A DNA stretch of 38,885 bases, taken from positions 1-38,885 of the forward strand of contig DATKST010000069.1 of NCBI GenBank assembly GCA_035531475.1, written 5' to 3'. This DNA comes from CALCEB01 sp035531475 (GTDB lineage Bacteria > Acidobacteriota > Terriglobia > UBA7540). This document shows positions 33,828 through 38,885 of the stretch, piece by piece; positions within the stretch are counted from its first letter, which is position 1, and each line of letters opens with the position of its first letter. Below the pieces are notes generated by a model. That model was not told where the DNA came from and did no database searches. It saw only the letters and a program-made list of their open reading frames with translations. Both the position numbers and the translations under genes were made by a program.

Positions 33828-34610
33828 ATGACATTTGCGGGAGACTGTTTAAAAGAAAAGTCAATATTAATAACTGGTGGCCTGGGTGCGATTGGAAGGG
33901 TGGTGGTTTCGGCCCTTTTTGCTCATTCGGCGCGGGTCACGGTGAATGATCTTCTCCCTGATGAGGATGGTGCGGAGGTCTGCGAGCAACTGAATTGGCC
34001 CCAGAACTGCTTCGCCTATGTCCAGGCGGATGTAACTACCGCAACGGGCGCGGTGGCCGTAGTTTCCAAAGCCACTGAGACTTTTGGTCCTCTTCACATT
34101 GCAATCTGCAACGCCGGGATGGCGGAGAGCTGCCCAATCGTGGATTACTCCGAGGCTCAGTGGGACAAAATTATGGACGTGAACCTCAAGAGCGCATTCC
34201 TCACGGCACAGGCTTCCTCCCGGGCAATGATCCAAGAAAACGTCAGAGGGAAGATCATTTTTACGTCTTCCTGGGTTCAGGATGTCCCGTGGCCCGGCAT
34301 TACTCCTTACAACGTTACGAAAAGTGGGATCAAAATGTTGATGCGGGGAATGGCGCGGGAACTCGCCCCCCACGGTATCCGGGTGAATTGTTTAGCGCCA
34401 GGGATTGTCGCCGTGGGCATGGCGAAACGCCAATGGGACACGGAGCCAGATTACCGGCGGCGTGCAGAAAAGGCAATTCCACTGGGCTTTATGCAACCCC
34501 CGGAGTCCGTGGCGAATGCATTCATCTTTCTCTGCTCGGATGCCCCCGATTACATGACCGGCTCAACGTTGCTGGTGGATGGCGGCTCGAGCCTCTATCC
34601 CATGGATTAA
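33828..34610 (+). CDS. Short-chain dehydrogenase, probable sugar (galactose) dehydrogenase
   Basis: A 260-residue classical SDR. The cofactor motif TGGLGAIG is at residues 16-23 and an acidic residue D41 closes strand 2, pointing to NAD(H). NAG is at 95-97, the catalytic serine near 147-148, and YNVTK (Y161, K165) completes the active site. The substrate is not set by sequence. The neighbouring galactonate-dehydratase-like gene, four bases downstream, suggests oxidation of galactose (or a related sugar) to its lactone. The ATG at 33828 is preferred to 33783, which would place a poorly conserved basic extension before the fold. Enzymes of this kind act in the cytoplasm. Confidence 0.83.
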   Translation: MTFAGDCLKEKSILITGGLGAIGRVVVSALFAHSARVTVNDLLPDEDGAEVCEQLNWPQNCFAYVQADVTTATGAVAVVSKATETFGPLHIAICNAGMAESCPIVDYSEAQWDKIMDVNLKSAFLTAQASSRAMIQENVRGKIIFTSSWVQDVPWPGITPYNVTKSGIKMLMRGMARELAPHGIRVNCLAPGIVAVGMAKRQWDTEPDYRRRAEKAIPLGFMQPPESVANAFIFLCSDAPDYMTGSTLLVDGGSSLYPMD

Positions 34611-34614
34611 TGCC

Positions 34615-35784
34615 ATGAAAATTACCTCGGTCAAAACATCCGTTGTGAACGCGGAAATGCGGAACTGGGTCTTCGTCAAGGTGGAGACCGATCAGGCCGG
34701 GCTGTGGGGCTGGGGTGAGGCTTCGCTGGAGTGGAAGACCCGCGCCGTGGTGGGAGCGGTGGAGGACCTTGCTCCGATGGTGGTGGGTGAAGATCCCTCC
34801 TGCATCGAGCACCTTTATCAAAAGCTTTATCGCCAATCTTTTTGGCGCCTCGGCGTGATCGGGATGAGCGCCATAAGCGGCATTGAGCAGGCCTGCTGGG
34901 ATATCTATGGCAAGTCGCTTGGCCTGCCCGTTTACAAGCTGCTGGGCGGCGCGGTGCGGGACCGCGTGCGCATGTACACTCACTTGGGTGGCGGCAATAT
35001 GAAGGCGGTTTATGAGACGTTTGACCCGCAGCCGCTGATTGATCTTGCGCTGCAGGTGGTGGGGAAGGGATACACCGCCGTCAAAGTGGTTTGCGTGCCT
35101 TACTCCGAGCCTCTGATGAGCGCGTCGTATGTCAAGAAATTCTCACAAACTATTGAACGGCTGCGACTTGCGGTTGGAGACGACATCGACATCATGATCG
35201 ATTTTCACGGCCGAACCTACCCGGCGATGGCCATCGAATACATCAACGCGATCAGCGAGTTCAATCCTTTTTTCTGCGAGGAGCCAGTTCCTCCCGAAAA
35301 CGTTGTCGCGTTGAAAGAGGTGCGACAAGCCGTCCGTGTGCCCATCGCTACCGGGGAGCGGCTGGTGACGCGGCACCAATTCCGGGAAATATTTGAGCAG
35401 CACGCGTGCCATGTTATTCAGCCCGATCTTTGCCACTGTGGCGGCCTGCTCGAAGGAAAAAAGATCGCGGCCATGGCCGAGGTCTACTACATGGGCGTTG
35501 CTCCTCATAATCCTCTAGGTCCAGTGGCCAATGCTGCTGCCTTGCACTTTGCTCTTTCCACCCCCAATTTTCTGATCCAGGAGGACATGCTGTCGGACGT
35601 TCCATGGCGATGGGAGGTAGTGCGCCACTCGCTCCAAACCCAGGATGGGTATTGGCAGAAGACGGAAGCGCCCGGCCTCGGAGTTGAAGTGAATGAAGTG
35701 GAGGCGGCACGGCATCCGTTCCAACAGGAAGTGATGCACCCCACCACCATCCGGGCCAAGGACGGCGCAATTCTGGATTGGTAA
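34615..35784 (+). CDS. Galactonate-dehydratase-like enolase-superfamily enzyme
   Basis: A 389-residue member of the mandelate-racemase subgroup, aligning well with E. coli DgoD from the first residues (MKITSVKT, LWGWGEAS). Metal ligands are D196 in DIMIDFHGR, E222 in FFCEEPVPPEN and E248 in ATGERL. H198 of DFHGR and H298 in APHNPLGPVA are the acid/base pair of galactonate dehydratases. The expected reaction is D-galactonate to 2-keto-3-deoxygalactonate in the cytoplasm. Other acid sugars are possible, so no gene symbol is given. The start at 34615 is four bases after the SDR stop, indicating a shared transcript. Confidence 0.85.
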   Translation: MKITSVKTSVVNAEMRNWVFVKVETDQAGLWGWGEASLEWKTRAVVGAVEDLAPMVVGEDPSCIEHLYQKLYRQSFWRLGVIGMSAISGIEQACWDIYGKSLGLPVYKLLGGAVRDRVRMYTHLGGGNMKAVYETFDPQPLIDLALQVVGKGYTAVKVVCVPYSEPLMSASYVKKFSQTIERLRLAVGDDIDIMIDFHGRTYPAMAIEYINAISEFNPFFCEEPVPPENVVALKEVRQAVRVPIATGERLVTRHQFREIFEQHACHVIQPDLCHCGGLLEGKKIAAMAEVYYMGVAPHNPLGPVANAAALHFALSTPNFLIQEDMLSDVPWRWEVVRHSLQTQDGYWQKTEAPGLGVEVNEVEAARHPFQQEVMHPTTIRAKDGAILDW

Positions 35785-35855
35785 GGACTTGGCCATCCTC
35801 TGGCCATTTATTGGAGCGGCCCGGCAGCTCAACCGTAAAGAAGGCTTGAACAATC

Positions 35856-37271
35856 ATGGTCACGGTGACGAAAGCCGCCGCCTCGGCGATCCATATGGAT
35901 TACAACCGGGCTTACGTCTGGACGATCTCTCTGGTTGCCGCGCTGGGTGGCCTTCTTTTTGGCTATGACTGGGTGGTCATCGGAGGCGCTAAACCTTTCT
36001 ATGAAAAATTCTTCCACCTAACAACGCCCGGCCAGCAGGGATGGGCTATGAGCTGTGCGCTGGTAGGCTGCTTGGTGGGGGCCCTGGTTTCCGGCGCGCT
36101 AACCGGGAGGTTCGGCCGCAAGCGGCTGTTGGTCAGCGCGGCATTGCTTTTTGCACTGTCCTCAATCGGCACGGGCCTGGCCAGCGTCTTCGGCGCTTTC
36201 GTGGCCTGGCGGATGGCCGGCGGCGTGGCGATTGGGTTAGCTTCCAATCTTTCCCCCATGTATATTGCGGAGGTTTCACCCGCCCCTTTGCGCGGCAAAC
36301 TGGTTTCAATGAACCAGTTAACCCTGGTTGTGGGCATCCTTCTGGCGCAATTCATGAACTGGCTCATTGCCCGGCCAATCCCTGGGAACTTCACGGCGGT
36401 GGACATCCTCAACTCCTGGAATGGCCAAATGGGATGGAGATGGATGTTTGGCGTAACGGCCGTGCCCTCGATCCTGTTTTTCATTGGGATGCTGGGCGTG
36501 CCGGAGAGTCCACGCTGGCTCGCCCAGCACGGCAAGCCCGGCCCGGCGCGCCGCATCCTTGAAAAGATCGGAGGCGGCGATTACGCCTCCCAAGCTTTGG
36601 CAGAAATCGAATCGAGCCTCGGCCAACAGAGGGAGACGTACGGTCGGAGAGGACTGTTTGAACCCAAAATGGCAAAGGTCCTCATGCTCGGTGTGGTTCT
36701 GGCGGTGTTTCAGCAATGGTGTGGCATCAACGTAATTTTCAATTATGCGGAAGATATTTTTGCCGCAGCGGGTTACAACGTCTCTTCCACGCTGTTCAAT
36801 ATCGTCATCACTGGGGCCGTGAACTTACTTTTCACCATCGTGGCGGTCACCCTGGTGGATCGCGTCGGGCGCAGGTTACTGTTGCTAGGGGGTGCAGCGG
36901 GTCTGGCCGTGATCTATACTTTACTGGGCGCCGGGTATCACGCCGGCCATCAAGGCCTTCCCATGCTGCTGCTGGTCGTCGCCGCCATTGCGTGCTACGC
37001 CATGTCGCTGGCGCCGGTCACCTGGGTTGTCATCTCAGAAATATATCCCAACCGCGTCCGGGGTGAAGCGATGTCCCTTGCCGTCACTTCCCTATGGGTT
37101 GCCTGCTTTGCCTTGACGTATACATTTCCCTTCTTGATGAATGCGGCCGGCGCAGCCGGAACCTTTTGGATTTACGCAAGCATCTGCGTGGCAGGCTTCA
37201 CTTTCATTTATCTCCGCTTGCCGGAGACCAAGGGGAAAACCCTGGAGGGGATTGAAGGGCTGTGGAGATGA
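35856..37271 (+). CDS. Sugar-porter family MFS transporter
   Basis: A 471-residue, twelve-helix inner-membrane proton symporter of the sugar porter family. Signatures in order are LGGLLFGYDWVVIGGA in TM1, GRFGRKR after TM2, PESPRWL, a QQWCGIN loop in TM7, and the terminal PETKGKTLEGIE. Family members import galactose, xylose, arabinose or glucose. Its place after the galactonate-dehydratase-like gene and before an alpha-galactosidase suggests galactose. It follows the dehydratase by 71 bases. Confidence 0.92.
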   Translation: MVTVTKAAASAIHMDYNRAYVWTISLVAALGGLLFGYDWVVIGGAKPFYEKFFHLTTPGQQGWAMSCALVGCLVGALVSGALTGRFGRKRLLVSAALLFALSSIGTGLASVFGAFVAWRMAGGVAIGLASNLSPMYIAEVSPAPLRGKLVSMNQLTLVVGILLAQFMNWLIARPIPGNFTAVDILNSWNGQMGWRWMFGVTAVPSILFFIGMLGVPESPRWLAQHGKPGPARRILEKIGGGDYASQALAEIESSLGQQRETYGRRGLFEPKMAKVLMLGVVLAVFQQWCGINVIFNYAEDIFAAAGYNVSSTLFNIVITGAVNLLFTIVAVTLVDRVGRRLLLLGGAAGLAVIYTLLGAGYHAGHQGLPMLLLVVAAIACYAMSLAPVTWVVISEIYPNRVRGEAMSLAVTSLWVACFALTYTFPFLMNAAGAAGTFWIYASICVAGFTFIYLRLPETKGKTLEGIEGLWR

Positions 37272-37344
37272 ATTTACATTGGCAAAGCCACCCGCCCCAT
37301 ATTGGTTTTCAGGTTCGAACTCTTGAACCCTTAAGGATTTCAAA

Positions 37345-38535
37345 ATGACCCAACCGAAAACTGTTTCTTTGGCTCTCTCTTGTGCGGTTGCTCTTTTGGT
37401 TTTATCCATGAATCCGGCCAACGCCTTCGGTCAAACGCAGCCACCAAAACTTGCCTCCGTTCCGCCTATGGGCTGGAACACCTGGTATGCCTTCGGATGC
37501 CATATTTCTGCGGATGTCGTCCGGGCACAGGTTGACCAGATGGTAGCGAACGGCATGAAAGCTGCCGGCTACCGGTATGTCAATCTGGACGACTGCTGGC
37601 AGGGCAGCCGCGACGCGCAGGGCGTGATTCATCCCAATTCACACTTTCCGGATGTGAAAGCGCTAGCAGATTATGTACACGCCCACACTTTCCTCTTTGG
37701 CATCTACTCCTCCCCAGGCCCCAAGACCTGTGGTGGTTACGAGGGGAGCTACCGGCACGAAGAGCAGGACGCGCGGACCTATGCCGGCTGGGGAGTGGAT
37801 TTTCTGAAATACGATTGGTGCAGCGCGACAAGTGTCTACCGCGCGGACCAGATGGAAGGCGCTTACCTGAAAATGCACCAGGCCATGGTGGCAGCCGGGC
37901 GGCCCATGATTTATAGTCTTTGCCAATATGGAATGTTGGGCGTTTGGCGCTGGGGACCGCAAGTGGGAGCCGAACTTTGGCGCACCACCGGTGACGTGAG
38001 TAACAAAATCGATTTTCAAGAATACGAGCGAATGGTCTTTGTTGGATTTGGCCAAGCAGGATTGGAACCCTTTGCTGGACCTGGCCGCTGGAATGACCCC
38101 GACATGCTGCAAATTGGCAACCACGGGCTAAATCTTGATGAGCAAAAAACCCAGATGAGCCTTTGGTGCCTCTTGGCAGCACCGCTGATTGTGAGTACCG
38201 ATCTCACAAAGTTGTCGCGTGAAGAATTGGGGATCCTCACCAATCCGGAGATGATTAAGGTCGATCAGGATCCTCTGGGGATCGAAGGTCACCGCGTGAG
38301 CCAAGAGGGGCCGGTTCAAGTGTGGGCGAAGCCGGAAAGTGGAGGAGAAATGGCCATAGGCCTCTTCAACTCTGGAGAATCTTCTATGCCTGTCTCAGTA
38401 GACTTCAATGCAATCGGGTTCTCTCATGCGGTCCATGTCAGAGATCTCTGGGCCCATAAGAATTTGGGCACCTTTGAAAAGACCTTTTCTACAACGGTCC
38501 ACCGGCACGGTGTCGTCATTATTGGGATTAGGTAG
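37345..38535 (+). CDS. GH27 alpha-galactosidase, exported
   Basis: A 396-residue enzyme. A signal peptide (VSLALSCAVALLVLSMNPAN) precedes the GH27 barrel: PPMGWNTWYAFGC, YRYVNLDDCWQ, FGIYSSPGPKTCGGYEGS. The nucleophile is D157 in FLKYDWCSA and the acid/base is D217 in LWRTTGDV; GRWNDPDML (D251, D253) is also conserved. A C-terminal beta-sandwich completes the family length. It removes alpha-linked galactose from oligosaccharides, probably in the periplasm or outside. The start follows AAGGA eight bases upstream and lies 73 bases after the transporter. Confidence 0.92.
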   Translation: MTQPKTVSLALSCAVALLVLSMNPANAFGQTQPPKLASVPPMGWNTWYAFGCHISADVVRAQVDQMVANGMKAAGYRYVNLDDCWQGSRDAQGVIHPNSHFPDVKALADYVHAHTFLFGIYSSPGPKTCGGYEGSYRHEEQDARTYAGWGVDFLKYDWCSATSVYRADQMEGAYLKMHQAMVAAGRPMIYSLCQYGMLGVWRWGPQVGAELWRTTGDVSNKIDFQEYERMVFVGFGQAGLEPFAGPGRWNDPDMLQIGNHGLNLDEQKTQMSLWCLLAAPLIVSTDLTKLSREELGILTNPEMIKVDQDPLGIEGHRVSQEGPVQVWAKPESGGEMAIGLFNSGESSMPVSVDFNAIGFSHAVHVRDLWAHKNLGTFEKTFSTTVHRHGVVIIGIR

Positions 38536-38845
38536 TTCACACCCAAAAAGAGAGCGTCAAGTAGCCGGGGATCGCTTCCAGGAAGTTGTTGTCAATTGTA
38601 ACCGTCTGGCTTTCTTGCGGACCTGCATTGTTCCATTTCCACCCCATCAGCCGGCCATGCAGGTTGTTCTTACGGTGCACTGACTTCAGGATGCTTCCCC
38701 AGTGGGCACGGCCTCTGCCGGGATTGCGGGTTTTTGCTGTCGGGCGGATTTTCCCCCTCCCTTGACCCTTGGAATCTGAGGTAAGCGATTTATTTTCATG
38801 CTGGAAGGTTCAGGTAGGGGCGCTATGTTGTACCCATGTAAGTAC
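38536..38845. other. Gap after the alpha-galactosidase gene
   Basis: No gene, terminator or repeat is recognised. Open frames on both strands are short and lack protein-like motifs. Confidence 0.4.
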
Positions 38846-38874
38846 TTGACATTGGCCTTTTCATTGTCTATGAT
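38846..38874 (+). promoter_or_regulatory. Near-consensus sigma70 promoter at the window edge
   Basis: TTGACA (38846-38851) and TATGAT (38869-38874) are exactly 17 bases apart. A purine-rich GGAGG ends the window at 38881-38885. The promoter probably drives a gene beyond the right edge. Confidence 0.65.
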
Positions 38875-38885
38875 GTGCATGGAGG

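Noticed and set aside
37305..37332. GGTTCGAAC string before the alpha-galactosidase gene as a possible tRNA end
   Set aside because: The neighbouring bases do not pair as a T stem; it is a small imperfect palindrome in the gene leader.
38537..38790. Minus-strand frame ending at the alpha-galactosidase 3' side
   Set aside because: It stays open for about 80 codons, but composition is irregular, no start or ribosome site is evident and no motif is recognised.

Overview
The window looks like part of a chromosome from an Acidobacteriota member (Terriglobia/Bryobacterales-like). This is inferred from a 1,215-residue Oar-type TonB receptor with an N-terminal carboxypeptidase-regulatory-like domain, an FG-GAP/ASPIC-UnbV lipoprotein coupled to a multihaem cytochrome, moderately high GC, and many short palindromic interspersed repeats. 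No rRNA, tRNA or CRISPR array was found. Species cannot be read from the sequence.

Left part (1-11.4 kb): the tail of a probable transposase, a radical-SAM gene on the minus strand, a small unknown protein, an intact 2-oxoglutarate/Fe(II) oxygenase and a RidA-like protein. Next come a membrane b/c-type multihaem cytochrome overlapping an FG-GAP lipoprotein gene, then a large radical-SAM protein of the B12-binding layout. That last gene is followed by a decayed, colinear paralogue of the intact oxygenase, so two radical-SAM genes each sit near a copy of the same oxygenase family. A cation-diffusion-facilitator transporter closes this part.

Middle (11.4-17.9 kb): a YwiC-like membrane protein, a degraded C-terminal piece of glucose-6-phosphate dehydrogenase, trehalose synthase (treS), a mannosylglycerate-synthase-like glycosyltransferase and a conserved-TM-helix (MscS-associated) membrane protein. 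This reads as a compatible-solute and osmotic-adaptation neighbourhood, broken up by short inverted-repeat elements.

Urea block (17.9-24.5 kb): an OprO/OprP-like porin, a strongly self-complementary intergenic element, then urtABCDE for a urea-type ABC importer with overlapping genes. No urease genes are present. A Phd/VapC-type toxin-antitoxin pair follows, with its own promoter and palindrome.

Right part (25.9-38.9 kb): a decayed DUF4380-like gene, a divergent LacI-family regulator, a sigma70-like promoter with a LacI-type palindrome at the predicted transcription start, and a probable galactoside-use run. That run is TonB receptor, GH59 galactocerebrosidase-like hydrolase, SDR dehydrogenase, galactonate-dehydratase-like enolase-superfamily enzyme, sugar-porter MFS and GH27 alpha-galactosidase. 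Together they suggest uptake of a galactose-containing substrate, release of galactose by two hydrolases, and non-phosphorylating oxidation to galactonate and 2-keto-3-deoxygalactonate. The lactonase and later steps are not in the window.

A recurring theme is small palindromic elements with related core hairpins but different outer terminal inverted repeats (11.4-11.8, 14.8-15.0, 17.5-17.7, 25.7-25.8 and 27.5-27.6 kb).
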